Source: Aphrophora alni
Taxonomy: Eukaryota; Arthropoda; Insecta; Hemiptera; Aphrophoridae
DNA length: 64,000 bases
Reading direction: 5' to 3'
Assembly: GCA_963513935.1 (NCBI GenBank)
Contig: OY740768.1
Location: 41,596,368 to 41,660,367, forward strand
Part shown: positions 37,201 through 44,043 of the stretch, one piece after another
Numbering within the stretch: position 1 is the stretch's first letter
Layout of the letters: every line of letters begins with the position of its first letter
Notes under the pieces: model-generated
Database searches by the model: none
Seen by the model: only the letters and a program-made list of their open reading frames with translations
What the model was told of the DNA's origin: nothing
Translations under genes and position numbers: made by a program

Positions 37201-40149
37201 TACTTTTGAAATTTTTTTATTGACAAAGAGATCACCGTAGTTGCATGAGCAAATCATGCAAGTTTTTTCATGTCTGTTCCAAAAAATTACAGTGGAAGAT
37301 ATCTAACAAAATCTGTTGTTTATTTGTAGTTTAGTTTTTTTTTTGCGTTCTTATTTTAATTTAGGATTAGTTTTGTAATTTTATAACTGTTTGTTAAAAA
37401 AGCAAATGACAAATGCAAGAAATATGTTGTCCGATATATTTAATCTTTGTTACAGTCTTTAACTAAATGTTAAGGTTTTATAAATATTTTTGTCATTTTA
37501 TTTTACTTTTATTTAATAATTAGGTCAAATTAACATGATTTTTTGGTCAAATTCTATAATCACAAGTTTAAATATGCTATGCAATGGTACTAATGTTTAG
37601 ATATTACAAATTTGGGTGTTAGTTGCAAAGGAAGTGATTTACCTTCAATATTAGGTTCTTTTTGCTATCTAACCTGGCTGACCACCATTTTAGACTGAGT
37701 AGTCCTGTACCTTGGGTGCAGTAAAAAAAGTTTAAAAAAAAGAAGATTTTATTAAACCAGTCAAAGGTTAATAATTATTGTTAGTTATGCATCCAAATAA
37801 TTGGTCTTAGTTCAAACACTGATAGATTTTGATTTAAATTTGGGCAACTGACTACAGGACTCTTTGTGACTGAATAAGTATTGCTTTCTGTAAAATATTT
37901 TAACCCTTCCCACGCGGCAAACGAATATAGCCGCAATGGTAGACTTTGACCCAAACACGAATGACGATTAAAGTCGCAAAAATATATTTTAGCCTATGGT
38001 TAGTTAATTAGTTCACCAAAGTTCCGGTAGAATGCAGAGGCATGTCTGCTGTCTATTCAGGAATAGAAAAACGTTTTGTTGAAAGTTCTACGCCTCGAGG
38101 CAGTGGAGGGGGACGCTATTTTGTCTGGAATTGCCCGGCTGTGCACACACTCTATAGCTTCTACAAAGCGGATAACGGCTATACTCGCAGTCTCATTAGT
38201 CTGATAGGCGACGACCTCCGTGTTTGCATTTGAGCATTGTTTTTAAGAAGTATTTTTTTTTTTTGCTTATTTAACATGACCTTGTATTTTTTATATATTA
38301 TTTCACAATATAACTGTTCCAATAATTTACAAAAATTAATAAAAACTAAATTTTTTTTGCAATTTTTTACTATTTTGTTGTATGTAATAAAAAAAAAGTT
38401 AAATGTAGCCGAAAACCAATGATATTTTTAAATTAACCTTTCACATACAAAACGAAAACAAAAATTAACTTGGGAAAAAAGGAAAAAAAAATTAAAGTTA
38501 TTTCAGTGTTGAGGTGAAATAAGGCAAATTTTATTCAGCGTGCGAAGGTTTAAAGAGAGCGAGAGCGTATATGAGTTATGGAAGTATAGTTTTTAAATTA
38601 ATCGGTTTTATTTTTTGAACAATAAATTGAATTGTTAGATATTTTGAATATAGGTATTTCACTTTCTTTTAAAATTAGTTTAACACGTTAGCTGCCGAGG
38701 CCTAATACGATACTCTTACCTGGAGTGCCACGATTACCAAATAATTTTTCCGTTATTATTTTTGCATCTACCTATGTTAAATAATATAAGGCAATAGTAT
38801 TTACTAATTTTATTTACATTTATGCATATAGTTTCGAGACCGATCGGACCGAAATGCAATTTTTCGGCTTTAATTTTAATCGTAGTATAACATTTAGGTC
38901 CCATCGAACCGAGGCAATTTTAGTGTAAAAAAAAAAAAAAAAAAAAATCCAAACGGGCTATTTCATTTCTTTATGTTGGCAACGCTCACTATTTTATTTG
39001 TCTAATATTTATTTTATAAATACATATATTCATTTTACAACTGTAATCTTTGTGAATTATTCATTACTAAACCACAATGTTTTTGTAAAATTTTTAATCG
39101 GTCCGATAAAAAAGTGAAAATATCCACGATTTTATTATTATATTGAGTAACCATGGTAACGGTTATTAAAGCATACAATATACTACATCTAACACACGTC
39201 TTTACCCAATCCAGAGAATACCAAAATTGGCCGATAGGTTGCTGCACTATCGAACTGTGAGCCACAAAACAAAACATTACGTCAATGACTTTATCGGTCC
39301 GATCGTGCCGAAACGCATGGCAGCTAACGTGTTAATAGAATGATTGATTTATAGGACAACCAAATTAAATATTAATAAGATATTAAATAACAAAATAAAT
39401 TATTCCTCAAATGAAATATTCTCTAAAGACGGTGTGCGTCTTTCCAACTGTCAAATAACTGGAGGTGAACAGTTCGAGCATTTACTCTGAAAACATTTGG
39501 TAAGTAAATATCTGTTTTCCAATAAAACCTTTGAACAGCCGCCATTTTGTACTGGATCAACCTTTTTGAATGCGGTTTGCGGCATTAAACTCTGCTAGCT
39601 AAGCCCTTTAAAATGATGTGCATATTGACATATGCTCCTATTTAAGATTTCCTTCTGACTCCTTGCGGGACGTCCCCATGATATGACAGAAAATTGATAG
39701 TTCCTTAAAAAAGTAGATTTTTAGGTGTGGTGTTGATGTACCAAATCTTATTGATTTATCTGTTGTCGTTTAGAAAATATTAGGCCCGTGCGGGACTTTA
39801 TATACATCCTGTATATATGTGTGTGTGTGTGTGTTTTAAGTGTATAAATCTGATGATGGCAGTTCTTACCTGTTGAAACCGGTAATTAAGTAGATAATTA
39901 AGAAGATTGTAGACAGACAGAAATCAAGGTTACTTAGAATATTTATTGTTATATGGTGTTACTGAATTAGATTGAAAAAAGTAGAAAAATAGATTAAATA
40001 TATATATCATTTTCAGGGAAGATATTGAAGAAGTAACTCCAAGATCTAATACTGCGATAACATCATTTTTTAAATCTTCAAAGAAAACTGTAAAAGATAA
40101 ACATCAATTTTTCATGGACAGGTGCTTAACTAACACTCAAATGTTGTAA
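14001..40149 (+). CDS. RNASEH2A: Ribonuclease H2 subunit A, six exons over 26 kb
   Basis: Catalytic subunit of the heterotrimeric RNase H2, which cuts RNA in RNA-DNA hybrids and incises at single ribonucleotides in DNA in the nucleus. Exons are 14001-14178, 21825-22023, 23829-23955, 26911-27100, 30426-30549 and 40017-40149. All introns are GT-AG, and the phases (1, 2, 0, 1, 2) join into 951 nt, 316 residues plus TAA. Type 2 RNase H motifs are in order: GVDEAGRGP (D51, E52), [11 protein letters not shown] (84-94), VYVDTVGMP (D159), [18 protein letters not shown] (D187) and WGSGYPND (Y229). These correspond to the four catalytic acids and the tyrosine that reads the ribose 2'-OH. The C-terminal [10 protein letters not shown] matches the conserved tail of animal homologues. 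Length is close to the human protein (about 300), with a somewhat longer N terminus. No frameshift or stop interrupts it. Introns are filled with transposon relics. Confidence 0.97.
16132..16174. repeat. (TA)n microsatellite
   Basis: About 42 bp of TA in intron 1 of RNASEH2A. Confidence 0.95.
17151..18260 (+). pseudogene. DDE transposase relic, Tc1/mariner-like superfamily
   Basis: A heavily mutated transposase gene. The frame from the ATG at 17151 gives [20 protein letters not shown], then [16 protein letters not shown], corresponding to the N-terminal helix-turn-helix lead. Later pieces in changing frames read [17 protein letters not shown], then [20 protein letters not shown] (17879-17940), then a VIDN motif near 17982 that fits the second catalytic Asp, and [10 protein letters not shown] near 18110. 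The order matches a DDE transposase family widespread in insects (W.DD...G...P..KG, GDYHDNMN..N..KWL, VMDNASYH, LPPYHPDLNPIE). Many stops and frameshifts. No terminal repeats were found. Confidence 0.65.
19298..19520. repeat. Poly-G tract with associated low-copy repeat-like sequence
   Basis: A run of about 16 G is followed by CACCAAAAAGGGGG-type sequence and a stretch with no coding sense ending near TATGTGAGAAAGTAAAAATG. It looks like a degenerate repeat unit, but there is no second copy in this window. Confidence 0.3.
19571..19978 (+). pseudogene. Mutator-like transposase domain fragment
   Basis: 19571-19783 encodes [20 protein letters not shown], then [10 protein letters not shown], and [19 protein letters not shown]. 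After a one-base frame shift, 19760-19900 continues with [20 protein letters not shown]. The combination of VETKKIL...CxxC...C..N..GSS..ME...IVEGF and YGR.VEK.EC.NH matches the Mutator-like transposase domain found in many insect and crustacean elements. The GDGDSSVY block expected between the two parts is missing, so there is a deletion as well as the frameshift. Ends of the element were not found. Confidence 0.65.
21357..21766. repeat. 410-bp near-perfect palindrome (foldback) in intron 1
   Basis: Left arm 21357-21556 and right arm 21567-21766 are reverse complements with only a handful of mismatches, around a 10-bp spacer (21557-21566). The dyad axis falls exactly at 21561.5. A 13-bp direct repeat, TTACTTTATGTAA, lies at 21297-21309 and 21765-21777, consistent with a target-site duplication around a 455-bp insertion. 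The transcript would form a roughly 200-bp hairpin ending 58 bp before RNASEH2A exon 2. Each arm holds a hammerhead-like core (CTGACGA...GAAAC at 21681-21703 in the right arm). Confidence 0.95.
21825..22023 (+). CDS. RNASEH2A: RNASEH2A exon 2
   Basis: TTTTTTAG|GACCC to CTACAAAG|GTATAT; enters in phase 1 and leaves in phase 2. Encodes residues 60-126, from GPMVYGICY through [12 protein letters not shown] to [13 protein letters not shown]. The DSKxLTExKRE motif is conserved in type 2 RNases H. Confidence 0.96.
23037..23330 (+). pseudogene. LINE 3' coding end (RNase H/C-terminal region)
   Basis: Plus-strand fragments read [18 protein letters not shown] sequence and then [20 protein letters not shown], followed by [12 protein letters not shown] and LIGYCL. 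This is the R..GH..LTH...L......C......T..HIL.EC......R pattern found at the C-terminal end of Jockey/R1/I-type LINE polyproteins. The following 170 bp contain two CTCG(T/A)TGCAGGG words that look like a LINE 3' untranslated region. The 5' part is absent, as expected from truncated target-primed insertion. Confidence 0.7.
23829..23955 (+). CDS. RNASEH2A: RNASEH2A exon 3
   Basis: TATTTAG|GCAGAAG to TATCAA|GTAAGT; enters in phase 2 and leaves in phase 0. Encodes residues 126-168, including VYVDTVGMP with catalytic D159. The acceptor at 23828 was preferred over the AG at 23832 because it gives [16 protein letters not shown], matching homologues. Confidence 0.96.
24757..25252 (-). pseudogene. LINE 3' coding end, split by a TA/GA microsatellite
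   Basis: Read on the minus strand, 25252-25100 encodes [19 protein letters not shown], then [17 protein letters not shown]. After the microsatellite, 25010-24757 encodes [13 protein letters not shown] and, with a stop, a [17 protein letters not shown] tail. The RQ.V..ITGH......C..C....T.EHI.FDC.AL pattern marks the end of an RNase H-bearing LINE polyprotein. The conserved CxxC segment is where the TA/GA tract has expanded. It is 5'-truncated. Confidence 0.7.
25014..25094. repeat. (TA)n(GA)n compound microsatellite
   Basis: About 43 bp of TA followed by about 38 bp of GA, inside the LINE fragment above. Confidence 0.95.
25253..26153 (+). other. Intron 3 sequence without recognised features
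   Basis: AT-rich. A phrase TACCTTCAAATTGGTTRTCA with AATGCCTTAAAA occurs twice (about 25851 and 25928), a partial local duplication. Confidence 0.5.
26154..26400. repeat. Diverged tandem duplication, about 125 bp
   Basis: Two diverged units share CCATTTTTTAAAGGCAAAACAATTTCTC (abbreviated: CCAT..TTTAAA.ACAAAACAATTTCTC) and a following TATGA-CCC-TAGC-CTT segment, at about 26160 and 26288. Confidence 0.6.
26400..26530 (+). repeat. Coding-like repeat shared with 31733-31980 (inverted)
   Basis: Plus-strand reading gives [15 protein letters not shown] followed by a stop and DFKDPSRVP. The minus strand of 31955-31905 gives [19 protein letters not shown]. The two regions are inverted copies of one degenerate coding repeat of unknown family. 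Confidence 0.5.
26911..27100 (+). CDS. RNASEH2A: RNASEH2A exon 4
   Basis: ATTGTTATAG|GAAAAG to CCAAATG|GTAATT; enters in phase 0 and leaves in phase 1. Encodes residues 169-231 with [18 protein letters not shown] (catalytic D187) and SWGSGYPN (Y229). Confidence 0.97.
27620..28020 (+). pseudogene. LINE reverse transcriptase C-terminal fragment
   Basis: Plus-strand frames give [20 protein letters not shown], then NKCLQKIQK, and after frame changes a region like EDLWIRTG and [11 protein letters not shown]. The order V.(F/Y).YLGS.....G....V...I, then (F)INKCLR.I, then LW..T, then KW.W.GH.LRK matches the C-terminal end of RTE/Jockey-type LINE polyproteins that are abundant in insects. Several stops (for example after KKNI) show it is dead. 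The reverse transcriptase core and endonuclease are not present, so it is 5'-truncated. Confidence 0.75.
28077..28104 (-). ncRNA. Hammerhead-ribozyme-like core motif (degenerate)
   Basis: On the minus strand CTGAAGA (28104-28098) is followed by a short GACGAC/GTCGTT stem-loop and GAAACGCG. This resembles the hammerhead core CUGAUGA-stem II-GAAA with one core change (A for U). The cleavage-site side of stem III was not found, so catalytic activity is unlikely. Confidence 0.3.
28167..28233. repeat. (TA)n microsatellite
   Basis: About 67 bp of TA with one AAT interruption, in intron 4. Confidence 0.95.
28234..30425 (+). other. Intron 4 sequence without a firm gene
   Basis: No recognised coding exon. 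A 29680-29860 stretch has a possible acceptor (ACTCACCAG) and an open frame, but no known motif, and it is not needed to join exon 4 to exon 5 (see rejected items). Confidence 0.5.
30426..30549 (+). CDS. RNASEH2A: RNASEH2A exon 5
   Basis: CTTTACAG|ATCCAG to GTTGAATG|GTGAGG; enters in phase 1 and leaves in phase 2. Encodes residues 232-272: [33 protein letters not shown] and so on. This block is highly conserved in animal RNASEH2A. Confidence 0.97.
31733..31980 (-). repeat. Coding-like repeat, inverted relative of 26400-26530
   Basis: The minus strand reads [19 protein letters not shown], then [18 protein letters not shown]. No family recognised. See the plus-strand relative at 26400. Confidence 0.5.
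32049..32889 (-). mobile_element. Tigger (pogo) MITE, copy 1, internally deleted
   Basis: Begins CAGTAGAACCCCTCTTAAC after a TA and ends GTTAACAGAGGTTCTACTG before a TA, giving a terminal inverted repeat and TA duplication typical of pogo/Tigger. On the minus strand the transposase starts with an ATG near 32386 (reading MRELRKRKR) but is cut after about 25 codons near 32300, where sequence jumps to the 3' non-coding part. Comparison with copy 2 shows the internal deletion removes about 480 bp still present there. The 5' side holds three tandem units of 74-79 bp. Confidence 0.9.
32550..32776. repeat. Tandem repeat, three units of 74-79 bp, inside Tigger copy 1
   Basis: Units at 32550-32628, 32629-32702 and 32703-32776 share GTTTTTACGCCGCCGA and ATGGGATACCGCTATCGACA. 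Units 2 and 3 are almost identical. They are GC-rich against the surroundings. The overlapping open frames through all three are a by-product of the repeat. Confidence 0.9.
34290..35220 (+). pseudogene. Mariner-like (IS630-Tc1 superfamily) transposase relic
   Basis: Plus-strand pieces read [10 protein letters not shown] (34647-34680), [20 protein letters not shown] then VIGPF (34730-34805), and [13 protein letters not shown] (34905-34945). Later frames give [10 protein letters not shown] (35063-35092). The order [18 protein letters not shown]...(I)GP, WFQQDGA..H.A and NNPHTL.ELK matches a common insect transposase family with DEAWF carrying the first catalytic Asp and QQD the second. The third block is frameshifted ([15 protein letters not shown] is a shifted [13 protein letters not shown]). 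Inactive. Outer ends are approximate. Confidence 0.8.
35273..36010 (-). mobile_element. piggyBac-like element, C-terminal half only
   Basis: The left end has TTAA followed by CCCTTTGAGTACCAG, a typical piggyBac-superfamily terminus. On the minus strand about 36010-35895 encodes a cysteine-rich tail (KYKC, then [15 protein letters not shown]) that fits the C-terminal zinc-binding domain of these transposases. The right end is missing: the sequence joins directly into Tigger copy 2 near 36010. The cysteine spacing is less regular than in the other piggyBac remnants here, so the identification leans on the terminus. Confidence 0.55.
36010..36972 (+). mobile_element. Tigger (pogo) element, copy 2, 5'-truncated
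   Basis: Opposite orientation to copy 1, with which it shares the transposase start region and the 3' non-coding part (36745-36972, ending GAGAGGTTCTACTG before TA). Its left terminal repeat is absent; homology stops near 36010 at a fusion with the piggyBac fragment. It retains the part of the transposase N-terminal domain deleted from copy 1. Confidence 0.85.
36166..36680 (+). pseudogene. Tigger transposase, N-terminal DNA-binding part
   Basis: From the ATG at 36166: [20 protein letters not shown], then [12 protein letters not shown] (psq/CENP-B-type helix-turn-helix). After one or more frame changes, 36415-36660 reads [24 protein letters not shown], then [20 protein letters not shown] with a stop in the first motif, matching the second CENP-B-type HTH domain of Tigger/Jerky transposases. 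No DDE catalytic domain follows; sequence goes straight to the 3' end. Dead, with several stops and frameshifts. Confidence 0.85.
37900..38553. mobile_element. piggyBac-like MITE, 654 bp
   Basis: TTAA at 37900-37903 followed by CCCTTCCCACGCGGC, and at the other end GCGTGCGAAGGT followed by TTAA at 38550-38553, giving an imperfect terminal inverted repeat. A GCGGC...GCCGC inverted motif (37914-37934) sits at the left terminus. No transposase motif. The 38042-38233 open frame has no recognisable domain. Confidence 0.75.
38680..39335. mobile_element. piggyBac-like MITE, 656 bp, same TIR family as 1584-3135
   Basis: TTAA at 38680-38683 and 39332-39335 with CACGTTAGCTGCC on the left and GGCAGCTAACGTG on the right. 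This terminal repeat is the same as in the element at 1584-3135. The subterminal near-palindrome is different: TCGGTCCGATCGTGCCGA at 39294-39311. No coding capacity seen. A poly-A run lies at about 38928-38947. Confidence 0.9.
39850..39879 (+). ncRNA. Hammerhead-ribozyme-like core motif
   Basis: CTGATGA (39850-39856), an exact hammerhead core word, is followed by a GGCAG...CTGTT stem-loop and GAAAC (39875-39879). The stem III partner and a cleavage triplet upstream were not found, so it is probably a decayed remnant. Confidence 0.35.
40017..40149 (+). CDS. RNASEH2A: RNASEH2A exon 6
   Basis: CATTTTCAG|GGAAGA to TAA at 40147-40149; enters in phase 2. Encodes residues 273-316, [20 protein letters not shown] and the rest of the tail. 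The ITSFF segment (287-291) parallels ITSYF in human RNASEH2A and resembles a PCNA-interacting peptide without its leading Gln. Confidence 0.93.
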
Positions 40150-40194
40150 ATAATAATATTTTGATTTTGTAAATAATACTATTACAAAAAAATT

Positions 40195-40200
40195 AATAAA
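40195..40200 (+). terminator. AATAAA polyadenylation signal of RNASEH2A
   Basis: AATAAA 46 nt after the stop codon; no other close candidate. Gives a very short 3' untranslated region. Confidence 0.7.
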
Positions 40201-40974
40201 CTAGCTTTATTCATTTAGCTTGCAAAACCTTTCTTTCCCCTTATTCTCCATGTCACTTTATTCTCTTTGTCATAATTCTGTTTGTTTTTAACTTCTTTGA
40301 GTATTTACTTGGCATCAAGTAATGCTAAACACGAATTGTCTTATAAATGTAGGCAACTAGCTTCCAAAATATAAATGTTCAGAATGTAGATTTTGTGAAG
40401 CTTTGCTTTCTGGTCTTCTCTGGGAGCATAGTTCACATTGAAGACTTAATTACTGAAATGTTCCTGCAAACCAATCGGTAGTTGACTCAAAAGTTACGAA
40501 ATGGAAGAGATAAGGCTGGAAATTATATCACCAATTTGTGATCTTGATGCAAAAGTGAATGGAACTAGGTATAGGCTTTGTATAGGCTCACATCATTAGG
40601 AGATTTAAAAAAATGGAGATGATGACCTTATCCTATTAACACGTTGGCAAGCAATATTTTGCTAATGTTCCATTAAAGCCACCAACTTTTATTTTTTTCA
40701 ATCTTATTTATATTAGTTTTGAATGTGCAACTTTATCATTTTGTTGTAAAAAAAATTAATTTGAACAAAAATTGTATGACACAAGTTTGGTTCACATGGC
40801 CTATGTATGAAATTTCATTACAAAGGGCCATGTGACTCGATTATGAGTCACAATAGAATTAGTATGGAAACAGAAAATGTCTTCCATTTTAGTAAACAGA
40901 ACTTTATTTAAAATTTAGTTAACTACTAAAAAACAGAATTGTAAAAAAAAAAATAAAAAAAAAATTACTATAGT

Positions 40975-40977
<3 letters not shown>

Positions 40978-41008
<31 letters not shown>
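40978..41008. repeat. (TA)n microsatellite
   Basis: About 30 bp of TA inside the 3' non-coding part of the piggyBac-like element. Confidence 0.9.
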
Positions 41009-41013
<5 letters not shown>

Positions 41014-41190
41014 CAAATAATAATGAAGTAGCCTATGTAAAATTTTGTGAATAACAAAAATAATATATAAAATAGTAACAAAAATTCATTTAGAGCAATT
41101 TATAGTATAATACAAATTCATATTAGACAAATTATAAATTACTCAAAATGTCAATAGTCACAGTGAAAAACAAATTATGCTATTTCTGTT

Positions 41191-41590
41191 TCATTCATGA
41201 TTCTTGAAAAAACATTTTCCACACATTTTTTCCTCACAAACATTACACTTCTTTGGTTTTCAATGTAACTTCCTTATGACCAAAATTCTTGTAGCAAGAT
41301 TTACATCACCCTCGCTCGATTGATATCCATTTACATGTGTGAAAAGAATGACTGTACTAATGGTTAATTTTGTAAATTTACTGCAAATGTTTGATCATCC
41401 AGCTGTCAACAATACCATCCTTGTAATCACTGTAATTGTGATTTTCTTATTTGTCAATCTTTTGTAAATAGACCATGCATCGACGACAGCAGTATTCAAT
41501 ATAATCTCAAAGGCAACTTTCTGATACTATTTGACACTTCTTCTCAGACAACTAGAATGATATGAAGTCATTTGATCTGAAAGGTTGATA
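41191..41590 (-). pseudogene. piggyBac-like transposase, C-terminal part
   Basis: Read on the minus strand from 41590: INLSDQMTSYHSSCLRRSVK, then YYQKVAFEIILNTAVVDAW, then a KKITIT piece, all typical of the end of the piggyBac catalytic domain (VDLSDQM...W..K..F.LL..AVVNA). A cysteine-rich tail follows, with KTKKCNVCEEKMCGKCFFKN, ending at TGA (41191-41193). One or more frame changes are needed. This half is separated from the N-terminal half by the mariner. Confidence 0.85.
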
Positions 41591-42640
41591 CGAGGGGTGT
41601 TCAATAAGTAAAGAGACAAACCTTTCTAGGTTCAAAAACAATCACCTGAGAAATTGTATAACTTTCAATATTGTGAGTTGGCAACATTGCCTACATTCTA
41701 ATACAGCTGTTTTGTCATTATTGAACGTTTGTTTATTTTTCAATGTTTTGAAAATGGTAAGTTCTCTTGATGATTGCACTTTGGAAGAGCAACGAGCTGT
41801 TATTAGATTTTTGTTTTCTGAAGGAACAAAACGATCTGAAATTTATTCAAGAATGAAAAGACAATATGGGAAAAGTTGTATAAACCGTGCAAACTTTTTA
41901 TAAGTGGATAGATCTGTACAAACTTGGGCAAACAAATGTGAGTGATGTGCAATGTTCAGGCCGACCGATTGAGGTTTCAAATGCTTTGATGGAAAACCGA
42001 ATCGAAACTCTTATTCAGGAAGAATTACAGTGGTTCAAATAGCTGAAACTTGTCATACAATTGTAGACACCATCCACTCAATCATTCATGACAAGTTGAA
42101 ATACCCCAATAAAAGCGCACGTTGGGTTCCAAAACTGTTAACAGACACCACAAAAATGTCAGGCTTCAAATCTGCCAGGAACTGAAAAGACGTTATCAGG
42201 AAGAAGGAGAAGCTTTTTTGGAAAGAATTGTCACTTGTGATGAAACTTAGATACATCACTTTGAGTTCGAGTCCAAGCGCCAAAGCATGGAGTGAGTGGA
42301 AACATGCGCCTTCTCCCGTAAAGAAAAAAAATTAAAACCCAACCAAAACCTGGAAAACCATGCTTACCATTTTTGGGACTTTAAAGGTCCAATTTTCTGT
42401 GAATACCTGGAAACTCAGCGCACTGTTAATGGAGAGTATTACAGGGAAGAACTGGAAGCAAAAGTGAAGCCAGCAATTCTGAGTAAGAGACGGGTTTTGC
42501 AGAGTTAGGGAGTGCTTTTTCTCCAAGATAATGCTCACCCGCACAAAGCTTATGAAACACTGGAAACTATTGAAAGGTTGAACTGGAAAGTCCTACCCCA
42601 CCCTCCTTATAGTCCTGATTTGATAGGTAATAGTGTAGCA
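41591..42640 (+). pseudogene. Mariner transposase relic inserted in the piggyBac gene
   Basis: A TA precedes CGAGGGGTGTTCAATAAGTA, a mariner-type terminus. The transposase starts at the ATG at 41754: MVSSLDDCTLEEQRAVIRFL, then FSEGTKRSEIYSRMKRQYGK (first HTH). Downstream frames give IIHDKLKYPNKSARWVPKLL, then an altered (V)TCDET, SMEW, then GPIFCEYLE, TVNGEYYREEL, LKPAIL-like, FLQDNAHPHKAYET and LPHPPYSPDLIG. DET, QDNAHPH and YSPDL carry the three catalytic Asp of a mariner D,D34D transposase. Stops and frameshifts inactivate it. It ends abruptly near 42640 with no right terminal repeat. Confidence 0.88.
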
Positions 42641-42689
42641 TTCTTTTACGCAAAGTTTGAAAACTTTGATTCCATACAGATGACTTATT

Positions 42690-43480
42690 TTTTATATATT
42701 CCCTGAAAATAATTCTACTTCTGAACAGGATTATATTCTCGTCAATACACATGAGGTCTTTACGAATAACTCAACTGCCATTTTGAAATTTTCAACTATC
42801 GTATTTATTAATCCCTGAATTTTTAAAAGACTATCACCAGGTGATGCCTCATCATTATTTGAATAATGGAAATTAGTCAATATCAGCTCAAAACAATTCC
42901 TGAACATGTACTTGGGAAGAACAGAGTGGAATTTGCCAGCCTTCCTCCAATAGTAGTCTATACTTGGTAAAATAAGGATCCTATATACATAATGAAACAT
43001 TTCATTTCAGCTGCTGTCTTATCAACTCATTTTCTGATTCTACATGTGGAGAAATATTTTGAAAGATTTATTCGTGTTGGCATATTGATTAGTTTCCACA
43101 ACCAAGCAACTAATAACATAATTTGTTATGAAAAGGTTGTAATTGTAATCTTTAGGCTCACACTCTGTCCTAAATCCTCATCATTAGATTGTAAACTATT
43201 TGATTTAAATCTTCCAACCCTCCCACTGGGCCCTAGGAGTACTACCTCTCATTAGATTCAATAAGAGGATCTTTTTCTGGAACTTCTGTAATTATTATCT
43301 TCTCTTATTTCAAAAATATCAGTATCTTCTTGAGGTACAACCATGTCAATATTTTGTCGTCTAACGGGATTTATATCCAAAAGCAAATCACCATCTTCAC
43401 CTGAACTACTTTCCAGGACTTATGCGGTATCCGCATCGCTGTCATAAAATCCAAATTTGCCTTCATCATTACTTTTATTT
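42690..43480 (-). pseudogene. piggyBac-like transposase, N-terminal part
   Basis: On the minus strand, about 43480-43330 encodes an acidic stretch (YDSDADTA, then LESSSGEDGD). 43000-42731 is open and reads PSIDYYWRKAGKFHSVLPKY, then MFRNCFELILTNFHYSNNDE, ASPGDSLLKIQGLINTIVEN. In the next frame, 42752-42690 continues CIDENIILFRSRIIFREYIK. These are the conserved N-terminal and early catalytic-domain blocks of piggyBac-family transposases. The middle of the catalytic core, expected between REYIKNK and the LSDQM block, is missing. Confidence 0.9.
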
Positions 43481-43867
43481 CACAATCTTATCTAATTCAT
43501 TACTTCTAATTATGCTTAGACAAACTACTAGAGTTGTGACAAAATCCATGACTTGTTCGTTGTGAGAGGAAATTAATACTTCTTGAGGTTATACAAAAAT
43601 ATAAGGTTAGTAGTATTTTTTAATTTCATTTTTAGAATCTGAAATACATGGCATTTCTTCATCAGTATTTTTAATATTTTCATTTTGCAGATTAAACCAC
43701 ATTTTTATTTTCTGTAATCAATTATTAAGCAAGGTTATTCAGCAAAGTGTTTTTAAATACTAAGCTATAACTAAAATTCAAAATCTTTTTTCAAGTTTAA
43801 ATGTCCATAATTATTATTACTAATTTTTGATTATAGTAATTCAAAGAAAACAAAAGTTGAGAAAACA

Positions 43868-44043
43868 TTAACACATTCACTGCGGGTGTCTCCTATCGGC
43901 GAGTTGAGTTCCTACTCAGATGAGTCCGTCTTCTTTCGGTGACACTCGTTCGTGAAATATATAACCTGTTTTTGTTTTTGGAACGATTTTGGTGAAAACC
44001 CAAACCGTTTCAGTACGTGGACGTTTGCCAGATGGAGGGTTAA
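43868..44043. mobile_element. Possible very short piggyBac-type MITE
   Basis: TTAACACATTCACTGCGGG at 43868 and GCCAGATGGAGGGTTAA ending at 44043 are both piggyBac-like termini facing outward, 176 bp apart. Their inverted match is weak, so they may instead be unrelated ends or the right end of the element at 40636. Confidence 0.35.

Larger units (their letters stand above)
30550..40016 (+). other. RNASEH2A intron 5 (9.5 kb)
   Basis: GT-AG intron holding two Tigger copies, a mariner relative, a piggyBac fragment and two piggyBac MITEs. The 30550-31730, 33000-34280 and 36980-37895 parts show no gene or defined element. Confidence 0.85.
40636..43500 (-). mobile_element. piggyBac-like element interrupted by a mariner
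   Basis: The left end is TTAA (40636-40639) followed by CACGTTGGCAAGC. A palindromic motif, GTGACTCGATTATGAGTCAC, lies at 40832-40851. On the minus strand a piggyBac-type transposase is recognisable on both sides of a mariner insertion that begins at 41591. The right end is not settled: a TTAA with GCCAGATGGAGGG before it at 44040-44043 is possible, but its terminal sequence does not match the left end well. Confidence 0.75.

Noticed and set aside
38042..38233. 63-codon open frame
   Set aside because: Lies wholly inside a piggyBac-like MITE and has no transposase or other motif.
43868..44043. Right end of the piggyBac element at 40636
   Set aside because: Neither TTAA here shows a convincing inverted match to CACGTTGGCAAGC at the left end, so the boundary was left open.
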